Assembly: GCA_048058975.1 (NCBI GenBank)
Contig: JBLLNP010000008.1
Location: 1-64,000, forward strand
From: RHLJ01 sp048058975
Lineage (GTDB): Bacteria; Bacteroidota; Rhodothermia; Balneolales; Balneolaceae
Reading direction: 5' to 3'
DNA: 64,000 bases
Position 1 is the first letter of the stretch, and every line of letters starts with the position of its first letter. Shown piece after piece: positions 41,966 through 51,225 of this stretch. The notes beneath the pieces were generated by a model, which was not told the DNA's origin, searched no databases, and worked only from the letters and a program-made list of their open reading frames with translations. The position numbers and the translations under genes are program-made.

Positions 41966-43954
41966 ATGAAAAACTATTCAATTAAACACCTGTCAGTGCT
42001 CACGCTGCTTGCTGTACTGTTTACAGCTTATGGTTGTGCGCCTAAAGGTCCTGCTGTTCAGGCCGATTTTACCGCGCCTGAAGTAGCTCCTTTAAGTGAG
42101 GTTAACCACCCAACCCCTGATCCCCGTGTAGGCCTTGGTGCCGGACTTTTTGATGCAGAGGAAGCTATCTGGAATCTGGAAATGGTATCAACAACTCCAC
42201 CACCAGAGGCTTTTGTTGGTGTAACAAGTTCAGATTTAGCATTTAAAGGGAAATATGCGATTCAGGGAAATTACAATGGAATGATCGTTTGGGATATCTC
42301 TAATCCCGAGGAACCCGTTCTGGTAAAAGATTACGTATGCCCGGCTTCACAAAGTGATGTTTCTGTGTATGGAAACCTGCTTTTTGTTTCAGGAGAAGGA
42401 TACAGCGGTCGTTTAGATTGTGGAACCGAAGGTGTTCAGGAAGCGGTGAGTGACGAGCGTCTAAGAGGTATCCGTATTTTTGATATCACAAATATCGAAG
42501 ACCCAAAGTATATTGCTAATGTTCAGACTTGTCGCGGTTCTCATACTCATTCTGTATTAAAAGACCCTGAAGATGATGAGAATGTGTATGTATATGTTTC
42601 TGGTTCTGCGTCTGTTCGTCCGGAAGAAGAACTTCCAGGTTGCTCAAACTTTGCTCCAGAGGACGATCCAAACTCTGCGCTATTCAGAATTGAGGTAATT
42701 AAAGTGCCTCTCGATAATCCAACTGCTGCAGCTATTGTAAGCTCACCAAGAATTTTTGAAGACCTTAAAGCTCCTCCAACTCACGGTTTAGCACCTGCCG
42801 ATCTGGAAGCAATTCGTATCGCAAAAGAGAATGGTGCTTTCATGTATGAAAGAGGTGGACAGGAAAGGTCATTATCAAATGGTTTTGCAGGACGTTTGCT
42901 CCGTAATATTGCTCAGGAACGTGCTGGTGAAGGTGCTACTCCAAATGCTGCTGATACCCTTTATCTCCGAGAGAATGCCACAGCTATGATTAATGAAATG
43001 TTCGGAGAACCCAGCAGTAATGACCGTGGCCCGGATCAATGTCACGATATCACACTCTACCCTGAAATAGGATTGGCTGGTGGTGCCTGTGAAGGATATG
43101 GATTATTACTCGACATCTCAGATCCTGTAAATCCAAGAAGAATTGACGCGGTAGCGGATTCAAACTTCTCATACTGGCATTCTGCTACGTTCACCAATGA
43201 TGGTAGTGCCGTACTCTTTACAGATGAGTGGGGTGGTGGTGGACAGCCTAAGTGCCGCGAAACTGATCCTTATGAGTGGGGAGCGAATGCCATTTTTACT
43301 ATCGAAGATGGAAAGCTGAAATTTCAGAGTTATTATAAATTGTCTGCCCCACAAACTGTTATGGAAAACTGTGTGGCACATAACGGTTCTATGATTCCGG
43401 TTCCCGGGCGTGATATAATGGTACAATCCTGGTATCAGGGTGGGATTTCCATTTTTGATTGGACAGACAAGCAAAACCCTGTTGAAATTGCGTTCCACGA
43501 TCGTGGCCCGGTTCGAGCGGATAGAATGGGTAATGGCGGAAGCTGGTCAGTCTATTGGTATAATGGAGTGATTGTAAACTCAGAGATTTCACGTGGATTG
43601 GATATTTTTGAACTTAAGCCAAGTCCATATTTAACAGAAAATGAAATAGCTGCGGCAAATACTGTTAAGCTGGATTATCTGAATGCTCAAGGAAATCCAA
43701 AGTTCAAATGGCCATCTACTCCTGCACTAGCTAAGGCTTATGTTGATCAGTTAGACCGGGATAAGGGACTTGATGCAGTAAGTATTACAGCTGTTCGTCA
43801 AGGGCTTGCAAACGCTGATGCCACCTCAGGTAAAGCAAAAACAAAAATCTTGTCTCAACTCGCTGACGAAGTAAGTAGTATGGCAGGTATGGCAAAAGAC
43901 TCTGATAAAGTAAGTATGCTTGCTAATACACTTAAAGATCTGGCTTCTATGTAA
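41966..43954 (+). CDS. LVIVD-repeat lipoprotein, second of a tandem pair
   Basis: 662 residues and collinear with the preceding protein over its whole length, with near-identical lipobox, propeller blades and C-terminal tail. The main difference is the central segment after EDLKAPPTHGL (here IRIAKENGAFMYERGGQERSLSNGF), where the two proteins are unrelated. This looks like an older tandem duplication in which one loop has diverged, perhaps the ligand- or surface-facing part. Confidence 0.87.
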   Translation: MKNYSIKHLSVLTLLAVLFTAYGCAPKGPAVQADFTAPEVAPLSEVNHPTPDPRVGLGAGLFDAEEAIWNLEMVSTTPPPEAFVGVTSSDLAFKGKYAIQGNYNGMIVWDISNPEEPVLVKDYVCPASQSDVSVYGNLLFVSGEGYSGRLDCGTEGVQEAVSDERLRGIRIFDITNIEDPKYIANVQTCRGSHTHSVLKDPEDDENVYVYVSGSASVRPEEELPGCSNFAPEDDPNSALFRIEVIKVPLDNPTAAAIVSSPRIFEDLKAPPTHGLAPADLEAIRIAKENGAFMYERGGQERSLSNGFAGRLLRNIAQERAGEGATPNAADTLYLRENATAMINEMFGEPSSNDRGPDQCHDITLYPEIGLAGGACEGYGLLLDISDPVNPRRIDAVADSNFSYWHSATFTNDGSAVLFTDEWGGGGQPKCRETDPYEWGANAIFTIEDGKLKFQSYYKLSAPQTVMENCVAHNGSMIPVPGRDIMVQSWYQGGISIFDWTDKQNPVEIAFHDRGPVRADRMGNGGSWSVYWYNGVIVNSEISRGLDIFELKPSPYLTENEIAAANTVKLDYLNAQGNPKFKWPSTPALAKAYVDQLDRDKGLDAVSITAVRQGLANADATSGKAKTKILSQLADEVSSMAGMAKDSDKVSMLANTLKDLASM

Positions 43955-43975
43955 TCAGTTCTTAGTAGAATGTTT

Positions 43976-44009
43976 AAAGCCGTTTGCTGAAAAGTGAACG
44001 GCTTTTTTT
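43976..44009 (+). terminator. Intrinsic terminator after the second LVIVD gene
   Basis: AAAGCCGTT (43976-43984) pairs with AACGGCTTT (43997-44005), followed by more T residues to 44009. The GTGAACGG word is shared with the terminator after the first copy, so the duplication probably included it. Confidence 0.85.
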
Positions 44010-44043
44010 GTAGGTCAAAATAGATGGAAATAATTACAGGCTT

Positions 44044-44550
44044 TTAAAACCTCGTCAGTCTATGAATCACCTCTTTGTGCTCTGGAAATGCCTGAATAAG
44101 AGACTTTCGTTCGGCTAATTCAAAGTCTTCGAAATCAAAACCGGGTGAAACAGTACAACCGGTCAGGCAATAGGTATTGGGATCTTCAACTTCGGAGGCA
44201 AACCAGGTATTCTTCGGTACTGTAAACTGAGGTCGTTCAAGATTTTCCAAATCTAGACCAAGCCGCTGAAATGAATAGTCTCCGGATTCGTCAATCATAT
44301 GAATTGTAAGTGGAGATCCTTCATAGAAATGCCACATTTCGTCCTGCTTTATGCGATGGAAAGCAGAAAAGTTGTCCGAGGTAAGCAGAAAGTAAATTCC
44401 TGTGCTAAAATTTCGGTCTCCGGTAAAGTCTTCCGGTGTACTTCCCTTCTTGATGATGCCCTCACTCCGATAGGTTTCTTTGTAGAAACCACCTTCAACA
44501 TGTTCTTGCAGATCAAGCTTTTCTACTAATTCTTTTACTCTGGAGTGCAT
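44044..44550 (-). CDS. DUF985 (Cupin_5) family protein
   Basis: 168 residues with the family's VEGGFYKETYRS beginning, STGIYFLLTSDNFSAFHRIKQDEMWHFYEGSPL (cupin motif 1 with His/Glu/His-type ligands) and VPKNTWFASEVED ... LTGCTVSPGFDFEDFELAER. Members bind sugars or nucleotides in some structures; function generally unassigned. Single gene. Confidence 0.92.
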   Translation of the reverse strand: MHSRVKELVEKLDLQEHVEGGFYKETYRSEGIIKKGSTPEDFTGDRNFSTGIYFLLTSDNFSAFHRIKQDEMWHFYEGSPLTIHMIDESGDYSFQRLGLDLENLERPQFTVPKNTWFASEVEDPNTYCLTGCTVSPGFDFEDFELAERKSLIQAFPEHKEVIHRLTRF

Positions 44551-44582
44551 AGCAATATTCTAAACTTTATTTCAGTAAAAAA

Positions 44583-44669
44583 GGTCATTCCGAACTTGTT
44601 TCGGAATCTTACGATTTGGTTCGAAGTTAATAAACCAATCAAAGATCCTGAAACAAGTTCAGGATGACC
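44583..44669. repeat. Inverted pair of a 26-bp dispersed palindromic repeat
   Basis: The unit starting GGTCATTCCGAACTTGTTTC (44583-44608) and the unit at 44644-44669 are inverted copies that differ at four positions arranged as compensated pairs inside their hairpins (TTCCGAA/TTCGGAA versus TCCTGAA/TTCAGGA). The element is often mistranslated as the peptide GHPELVSGS, a known artefact in many genomes. It separates the DUF985 and M16 genes. Confidence 0.8.
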
Positions 44670-44691
44670 AGTAAAAAGATAGATTATATTT

Positions 44692-47529
44692 TTAATTCCC
44701 CTCTTTAAAATCCTGGCTGATGAGAATCGGTTTTCCGAAACCAAGCGCTTCAAGGCGATCCATTTGTGTTTTAGCGTCTCCAACCACCAGGTAAATCATT
44801 CTACTCGGATTGGCATACTCATTAGCCAACTCTGAAATACGATCGATAGTGATGTCTTTCACAATTTGCTCACGCTCTTTTACATAATTGGGAGACCAAC
44901 CATAATCACTGATGTCTTCCAGCATATTCAGCTTCGCCCCTAAAGTTTCGAAGCGGCGAGCATTACTTTTTAGCAGAAAGCTTTTCGTAGTTTCCAAATC
45001 CTGTTCGGTAAAGGTGTCAGGGTAATTTTCGAGAATCTCTTTAACTAATGCGGCAGACTCATAGGTAACGTTGGTCCGAACACCGCTACTAATAGTGAAA
45101 GGTCCCGGTAACTCCGAACCACTAAAACCAGATCCAATACCATAGGTATATCCTTTTCCTTCACGTAGTTCCTGAGTGAATCGGGAAGCAAAACCACCAC
45201 CTCCAAGAATGTAATTCATTACGGTAGCAGGGTAGTAGTCTTCATCGGTCTCAGGCATTGCAAGATATCCGAAACGAATGACGGATTGTTTGGCATCAGG
45301 CACATCATAGAAATAAACCATCGATTGGTCAGGTGCTTCAGGGAATGAAAGCTCAGGCAATTGTACATTTTTAGATTCCCATTTTTCAGCGATACCTGCC
45401 AAAGAGGCAACTACTTCCCTTGGAGTAACCGATCCAACTACCATAAAACTAGCCAGATTTGGAGAGAAGTTTGCTTCATAGTAAGCTTTCAAGTCATCGA
45501 TAGTTATAGATTCCAGGCTCTCTGTAGTTCCAATCGGGTTGTTTGAAAGGATATTATCCTCTCCGTAAAGTAGTTTGTTATAAGTATTAGTTGCAATGCT
45601 GTTTGGATTAGCACTTTGAGCAGCGATCTGGCTTAACGTGCTTTGCTTTGCAAGCTCAAATTCCGTTTCATCCCAACGGGGTTCCATCAGCATTTCTTCC
45701 ACTAATTTCATAGTTCGGGCATAGTTTCTGGAAAGCGTATTCCCGGTTATGCTGATACTTTGCTGACCTGAGTTTATGTTGATGTTAGCACCCAGCTCAT
45801 CAATCGCTTCTTCAAGCTCTTCAGGAGTCTTAGTAGCAGTACCTCGAGTCATTGTCTGTGCCACCAGGTTCGCTACTCCTACTTTCTCAGGATCATCGAG
45901 CAGCAAACCGCCATCAATCTTTAGTTCAAACTGGACGAGGGGAAGCTCATTATTTTGAGTTCCGTAAACGGCCATTCCATTTGATAACTCGCGCTGCCAT
46001 ACATCAGGAACTGTAACATCCGGAGCTTCACCATACGGAGGCTCTATGCTTCTATCGAAACTGGAAGCAGTACGTTCATATTCGGTTTCTTCAAGAAGTG
46101 TAAAAGACTCGTTTGCACCGCTTTCTGCAATTACTTCTTCCACAACTTCGGCAGGTTCAGATTCTTCCAGAGCTAACTCGGTTTGTCCTTGTGGCACAAA
46201 GCTGGTAGCTATAAAGTTTTTACCTTTAACATACTGCTCATACACCCGCATCACATCTTCTTTAGTTACAGCCAGCGTTTTTTTGATGTCTTCATTGATG
46301 TAGCCGGGATCATCTGCGAAAATATTGTATTGTGCCAGATTAAAGGCCTTACCAAGTACGCTTGATAACCCATTATAAAATTGAGTTTCTATTCCGGCTT
46401 TAATTCTATTTAGGTCATTATCTGTAAAACCCTCTTCCTCAAAGCGTTCTAAACCTTCATAAATTGCAGCTTCTACTTCATCCAGGTCGGTATTTGGGAA
46501 GGCTCGAACAAGTAAGTAAATCTCTCCGGCTAATTCTGAGTTATTATTAAACAGACCCACATTCGAAGTAAGCTCCTTTTCATCTATTAGTACTTTGTTA
46601 AGTGGTGCTTTTTTCCCGGAAGCAAGTAACTGGGTTAAAATATTCAAAGCGTAAGAATCAGGATGGTATAAATCTACTCCCGGCCAAACCATTCGAAGTT
46701 CTGGGAGTCGGGCAAAATTATCTTCGTAATATAGTTTTTTGGTTTCTGAAAGAGTTACGGGTCTGTCTTCTAAAGGAGTGATCTCTTCACCTCGTGGAAT
46801 TTCATCAAAGTATTTATGAACCCATTCTTTGGCTTGATCTACATCAAAATCCCCTGCAATTACCAATGTAGCATTATTTGGAACGTACCATTTGTTGTAA
46901 AACTCTTTTACATCGGCAAGAGTAGCGTTCTGAAGATCTTCCAAAGATCCAATCACCTGCCAGTTGTAAGGGTGATCTACCGGGTACATATTTTTCCCAA
47001 TCACATAATTGGCATGGCCATAAGGCTGATTATCCACTCCCTGACGTTTTTCATTTTTTACAACCTGCTTTTCTTTTTCCACAACGGCTTCGGTAACTGT
47101 GTTGATAAAGAAGCCAAGCTTGTCTGCTTCGGCCCAGATCATTTTTTCAAGGGCATCATTCGGTACTGTCTGGAAGTAGTTGGTACGATCTCTGCTTGTT
47201 GAACCATTTGCACCAGAACCACCAATTCGGCTACTCATTTTATCCAAACCGCCTTTACCCAGGTTTTCTGATTCGAGGAAGAGTAAATGCTCGAATAAGT
47301 GGGCAAATCCGGTACGGCCTTCTTTCTCACGGGCCGAGCCTACATGAAAAGTAAGTGCTACCGCGGTAACAGGATCTGAATTATCCTGATGAAAAATAAC
47401 TTCGAGACCATTGTCCAGGGTGATTTTCTCATAATCAACAGAAAACTCCTGCTCACCTGAACCGGAACAAGCAGTAATAAAAAAAGAAATTAAAACGATG
47501 GATAAGAACGAGGATATAATTTTCTTCAT
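44692..47529 (-). CDS. M16-family (pitrilysin-type) zinc metalloprotease, lipoprotein
   Basis: 945 residues. Lipobox FFITAC (Cys21). The N-terminal half is catalytic: HLFEH at 77-81 is the inverted HxxEH zinc motif, with the third ligand Glu in the following VVEKEKQVVKNEK. The second half (from VWQRELSNGMAVYG) repeats the fold without HxxEH but keeps the R-Y pair region YILGGGGFASRFTQELREGKGYTYGIGS that binds substrate. Both halves sit on one chain, as in two-domain peptidasome proteins. Likely periplasmic face, degrading small peptides. The first methionine has a proper signal and no upstream overlap. Confidence 0.94.
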   Translation of the reverse strand: MKKIISSFLSIVLISFFITACSGSGEQEFSVDYEKITLDNGLEVIFHQDNSDPVTAVALTFHVGSAREKEGRTGFAHLFEHLLFLESENLGKGGLDKMSSRIGGSGANGSTSRDRTNYFQTVPNDALEKMIWAEADKLGFFINTVTEAVVEKEKQVVKNEKRQGVDNQPYGHANYVIGKNMYPVDHPYNWQVIGSLEDLQNATLADVKEFYNKWYVPNNATLVIAGDFDVDQAKEWVHKYFDEIPRGEEITPLEDRPVTLSETKKLYYEDNFARLPELRMVWPGVDLYHPDSYALNILTQLLASGKKAPLNKVLIDEKELTSNVGLFNNNSELAGEIYLLVRAFPNTDLDEVEAAIYEGLERFEEEGFTDNDLNRIKAGIETQFYNGLSSVLGKAFNLAQYNIFADDPGYINEDIKKTLAVTKEDVMRVYEQYVKGKNFIATSFVPQGQTELALEESEPAEVVEEVIAESGANESFTLLEETEYERTASSFDRSIEPPYGEAPDVTVPDVWQRELSNGMAVYGTQNNELPLVQFELKIDGGLLLDDPEKVGVANLVAQTMTRGTATKTPEELEEAIDELGANININSGQQSISITGNTLSRNYARTMKLVEEMLMEPRWDETEFELAKQSTLSQIAAQSANPNSIATNTYNKLLYGEDNILSNNPIGTTESLESITIDDLKAYYEANFSPNLASFMVVGSVTPREVVASLAGIAEKWESKNVQLPELSFPEAPDQSMVYFYDVPDAKQSVIRFGYLAMPETDEDYYPATVMNYILGGGGFASRFTQELREGKGYTYGIGSGFSGSELPGPFTISSGVRTNVTYESAALVKEILENYPDTFTEQDLETTKSFLLKSNARRFETLGAKLNMLEDISDYGWSPNYVKEREQIVKDITIDRISELANEYANPSRMIYLVVGDAKTQMDRLEALGFGKPILISQDFKEGN

Positions 47530-47662
47530 AATCAGTGTTTGTTAAAAATGACCAGCTATTGACGAAAGATACCGGGTGTAAGTTACCTGATTTGTTAAAG
47601 AATGCATCAAGAAAAAAAATAAAGTGATATAGCCTTATGGCACGATGTTTGTATATTAAAGC

Positions 47663-48244
47663 ATGATTAAAGTAGGTGATACCATAATCTCTGATGATAT
47701 AGCAACTGCGAAGTTTGCTTGCGACCTGCCAAGGTGCAAAGGGGCTTGTTGTGTGGTAGGTGATGCGGGTGCTCCGGTTGCAAAAGATGAGATTCCAATT
47801 CTGCATAAAGCATACAGGGAATTGAAGAATGAACTAAATCCAGAAGCGGTAGAAGTGGCCGAGAGGGAAGGGGTAGTAATCGGGAGCGAGAAAACAGGCT
47901 ATGAAATTGCTTGCGTTGGAAATGCAGAATGTATTTTTGTGAAATACGATGAAAATGAGATTGCCTACTGTGCCATTCAAAAAGCCTATTTCGAAGGTAG
48001 ATTTAACTGGGAGAAGCCGCTTAGTTGTCACCTCTTTCCGGTACGATTAAAGAAAATAGCAGGATTTGACTACGCGAATTTTGAGTATGTACCCAAAATT
48101 TGTTCTCCTGCATGTGAGAAGGCAGAAAGAGAGAATACGTATCTGGCGGAATTTTTAGAAAGGCCGTTAGTAAGAAGATATGGACAGGACTGGTACGATG
48201 AATTTATTGCAGCATGTGAATATGTAAGGTCGAAAGAGGGGTAG
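47663..48244 (+). CDS. DUF3109 family cysteine-rich protein
   Basis: 193 residues with eight or more cysteines: FACDLPRCKGACCVVGDAGAP (CxxxxxCxxxCC), NAECIFV, YCAIQKAYFEG, LSCHLFPVRL and ICSPACEKA. The pattern matches DUF3109/YkgJ-like proteins that are predicted to bind zinc or an iron-sulfur cluster. Conserved in Bacteroidota; function unknown. The next gene, rpoN, starts 4 bases behind its stop. Confidence 0.92.
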   Translation: MIKVGDTIISDDIATAKFACDLPRCKGACCVVGDAGAPVAKDEIPILHKAYRELKNELNPEAVEVAEREGVVIGSEKTGYEIACVGNAECIFVKYDENEIAYCAIQKAYFEGRFNWEKPLSCHLFPVRLKKIAGFDYANFEYVPKICSPACEKAERENTYLAEFLERPLVRRYGQDWYDEFIAACEYVRSKEG

Positions 48245-48247
48245 GAA

Positions 48248-49753
48248 GTGCTTCGGAATCAGCAGAGTCAAAATATAAGCCAGAAGCTTCAGCAAGGTTT
48301 ACAGCAGAAACTGTCTCCACAGCAACTTCAATATATCAAGTTACTTCAGCTTCCTACTATTGCTCTGGAACAACGCATCAAAGAAGAAATAGAGATGAAC
48401 CCTGTTCTGGAAGAACTGGGTATTATGGAGCAATATGAGGAAAGGTTAGAGACCGAAGATCCCAAAGAAGAAAAAGAGGAAGCACTCGAAAGCCTGGAAG
48501 AACACGAAGTGGACTGGGACGAATTTGACGAAAACACTGAGTACGATGGGGAGAATTATTCAGCTCCCAGGAATCCGGACATTGAAGAATGGAAAGATCT
48601 TCCCAATCCTTATAACGAGTCGCTGCTTGAGGAACTTGAAAATCAGGTTGGGTTACTCGATTTAACGGAAGAAGAGCAATTGATAGCCGACCAGATTCTG
48701 GGGTCTTTGGATGAAGATGGCTATTTTCGAAGAGATTTAATAGCAGTAGCGGATAACATCGCTTTTAATCATGGTATTTACCTGGAAGAAGAAGATGTAG
48801 ATCGGGTTCGCAAGCAAATTCAATTACTCGATCCGATTGGGATTGCCTCTACAAGTTTGAAGGATTGTTTATTGGTTCAGCTTAAAGAAGCAGATAAAGA
48901 TTTACCCGGAAGGGAATTAGCGATTAAAATAATACAAAACGCATGGTCAGCTTTTGAAAAGAAGCATTTCGATAAACTCATACAGAAGTTTACTATTGAT
49001 GAAGAGGATTTAAAAGAAGCTTTTGAGGCTATTCGTCATATGGATCCACGTCCAGGTGCAGTTAGTAGTGGGATGGAAGATACCCAAAATTATATTGAAC
49101 CTGATTTCGAAGTGTATTGGCGGGGAGCTAATCAAAATGAACACGGAAAGGGAGAGTTTGTGATTCAGTTGAATCAAAGAAATGCACCTACTTTAAGGAT
49201 ATCACCTGAGTACAGACAGATGTGGGACGAGATCAAAGCCAAAAAACAAAAGGCGGATGAGCAGACTCAGAGATTTATGAAAGGAAAGATTGATTCAGCG
49301 AACTGGTTTATAGAGTCCATCAAGCAACGACAAAATACACTCATGAATACCATGAAAACCATGGTGGCTTTACAGGAAGATTTTTTCAAATTCGGGGATG
49401 GCTTGAAGCCCATGATTCTGAAAGATGTAGCCGAACGAATTGGCATGGATATTTCCACGGTTTCTCGGGTTGTAAATGGAAAGTATGTTCAGACTAATTA
49501 TGGTGTTTATGAACTGAAGTACTTCTTCAACGAAGGGCTGGAAACCGAAAGCGGAGAAGAAGTCTCGAACCGGGAAGTGAAAAATATTCTTCAAACCATT
49601 ATTGATAACGAAGACAAGAGAAATCCGTTAAGTGATCAGGCGCTAGCCGAAGCTCTGAACGAAAAAGGATACAAAGTCGCCCGCCGCACGGTAAGCAAAT
49701 ACAGAGAGCAACTGAATGAACCAGTGGCAAGGTTAAGAAAGCAGATTATTTAA
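48248..49753 (+). CDS. rpoN: RNA polymerase sigma-54 factor
   Basis: 501 residues from GTG 48248. Glutamine/leucine-rich region I (QKLQQGLQQKLSPQQLQYIKLLQLP), acidic region II, core-binding region III (QILGSLDEDGYF, LDPIGIAS), the helix-turn-helix MILKDVAERIGMDISTVSRVVNGKYVQ and a complete RpoN box ARRTVSKYRE. Needs bacterial enhancer-binding ATPases to open promoters; none is encoded in this window. Co-transcribed with the DUF3109 gene. Confidence 0.95.
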   Translation: MLRNQQSQNISQKLQQGLQQKLSPQQLQYIKLLQLPTIALEQRIKEEIEMNPVLEELGIMEQYEERLETEDPKEEKEEALESLEEHEVDWDEFDENTEYDGENYSAPRNPDIEEWKDLPNPYNESLLEELENQVGLLDLTEEEQLIADQILGSLDEDGYFRRDLIAVADNIAFNHGIYLEEEDVDRVRKQIQLLDPIGIASTSLKDCLLVQLKEADKDLPGRELAIKIIQNAWSAFEKKHFDKLIQKFTIDEEDLKEAFEAIRHMDPRPGAVSSGMEDTQNYIEPDFEVYWRGANQNEHGKGEFVIQLNQRNAPTLRISPEYRQMWDEIKAKKQKADEQTQRFMKGKIDSANWFIESIKQRQNTLMNTMKTMVALQEDFFKFGDGLKPMILKDVAERIGMDISTVSRVVNGKYVQTNYGVYELKYFFNEGLETESGEEVSNREVKNILQTIIDNEDKRNPLSDQALAEALNEKGYKVARRTVSKYREQLNEPVARLRKQII

Positions 49754-49755
49754 TA

Positions 49756-51225
49756 TTAGAGCACGAAAAGTAGCTCAAGTACATCCATCAGGTAGTCGTT
49801 GCTCAGTATAAAAACCAGCAAAGCAATATTTGCTAAAGTATGCAGCCCGAAGGTGTAAAGAATATAACCGGCTCTTTTTTGTGCAAGGTATTTTGAACTG
49901 TTAAAAGCGGTGAGGAGGAACCCCATCAGCCAGTTCAATACAAATATAATTCCAAGAATGATGATTACAGCTCTACTTCCACCAGAAAGAAGCAGGATGA
50001 GCATTATGCTTACGAGTAAGAAGTCTATATGAAAAATCCAGGTATATAAATTCAGAGCCTGGCTAAAGTGAGTCATAGATTTACTTGGGAGATACAACCA
50101 GAATAATCCTACCAGTTGAAGTAGAATTGAAATCATCATTGTTACTGCAAAAACTGAAAAGTAATTCTCACCAAAAAAAGCAGCCTGTGGTAGGAAATAA
50201 AAAAGAGCATCAAGTCCTTTTGGAGAAATCAAAAATGCACTTAAAATATAGAATACCAGTCCTGTGAATGCTGCATGTTGAAAAACCAGAAAAGTACCAC
50301 TAAGGAAAGAACGCTCACGGTATCTCATTACATCATCCACAAAAAAGCGATGAGCTGAAAAGAACCTAAAAATTAAAGGTTTATAGGTCTGAGATAGTAG
50401 AATATGTATTCCGAGGCTTACCCAGATAAGTACAAAAACTAATACCGGCCAGTTAAATCCGGGTTTGGGAGTATTCTTTTTAGGTAAAGGGAGAGTGAAT
50501 GCCCCGGATTCATTTAAGCTGACCAAAGATTCCCGAAGTGGAAAGTAATCAGATAAAGCTTCGTCCAGCCAGTTTCCATCTAAAAAAAGTAGTACAGGCT
50601 TTTTGTTAATTAGCTTATGAAAAAGATGTAGGTCGTTTTTTTCATAAGGCTTGGAAAGCAGAAAAGAAGGTGAACTTTCAGAAATTGAGTCTCCTGCGAT
50701 CTGGGTGATAGAAAAATCTACAGCATTGAAATTACCAGAAGTTATTTCGTAGAATTCCCTGTTCGTAATAGTTCTTAACTCTTCCTTAATTGCACTAAAT
50801 TCTGTGATGAATTCTGCATTAAACGACTGGCTGAATGAGTAGAGCCCGTACGCGATCACATTTTCATACTCGGCGTATTGAAGAATCAGGCGTTGATACT
50901 CCTGGATGAATTCTTCTTTCCCTTTTTTGATATCCTCAGCAATCAAAAACTGGTTATCAAAGCGGATTAATACACGAAATGGGTATGAAGAAAGAGAATC
51001 CAAAGTAGCGGGCTCAACAGGATGTGTAACCTCAATGTAAGAGATCCCAAGTTCCTCAAATTCAGCAAGCCTGGTTGAGAGTTCATTTAGAGGGGTATTA
51101 TTCTGCCAGGATACACCCAGATTGGTTCGGGAAGTTTCCTGTGCGAAAGTAAACCCTGAAGGAATACCCGCAATCAAGGCAAGAAGTAAAATGAAGATCG
51201 TAGAATATGTTCTTCTGCTTCTCAC
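49756..51225 (-). CDS. Polytopic membrane protein with an exported N-terminal domain
   Basis: 489 residues. A signal or anchor (to FTFAQ) is followed by a ~220-residue soluble domain (LGVSWQNNTPLNELSTRLAEFEELGISYIEVTHP ... NVIAYGLYSFSQ) that looks TIM-barrel-like, and then about seven membrane segments (residues ~250-489, e.g. WPVLVFVLIWVSLGIHILL, FLVFQHAAFTGLVFYILSAFL). I do not recognise the family. It sits directly after miaB with no gap, so it shares its transcript. Confidence 0.72.
   Translation of the reverse strand: MRSRRTYSTIFILLLALIAGIPSGFTFAQETSRTNLGVSWQNNTPLNELSTRLAEFEELGISYIEVTHPVEPATLDSLSSYPFRVLIRFDNQFLIAEDIKKGKEEFIQEYQRLILQYAEYENVIAYGLYSFSQSFNAEFITEFSAIKEELRTITNREFYEITSGNFNAVDFSITQIAGDSISESSPSFLLSKPYEKNDLHLFHKLINKKPVLLFLDGNWLDEALSDYFPLRESLVSLNESGAFTLPLPKKNTPKPGFNWPVLVFVLIWVSLGIHILLSQTYKPLIFRFFSAHRFFVDDVMRYRERSFLSGTFLVFQHAAFTGLVFYILSAFLISPKGLDALFYFLPQAAFFGENYFSVFAVTMMISILLQLVGLFWLYLPSKSMTHFSQALNLYTWIFHIDFLLVSIMLILLLSGGSRAVIIILGIIFVLNWLMGFLLTAFNSSKYLAQKRAGYILYTFGLHTLANIALLVFILSNDYLMDVLELLFVL

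Noticed and set aside
39841..43954. Tandem LVIVD genes as an assembly duplication
   Set aside because: The copies differ at many positions and in a whole central segment, so they are real paralogues.
44535..44783. Leftward frame of 82 codons after the M16 gene
   Set aside because: It reads through the dispersed repeat (TGHPELVSGS artefact) and overlaps the M16 coding end in another frame.
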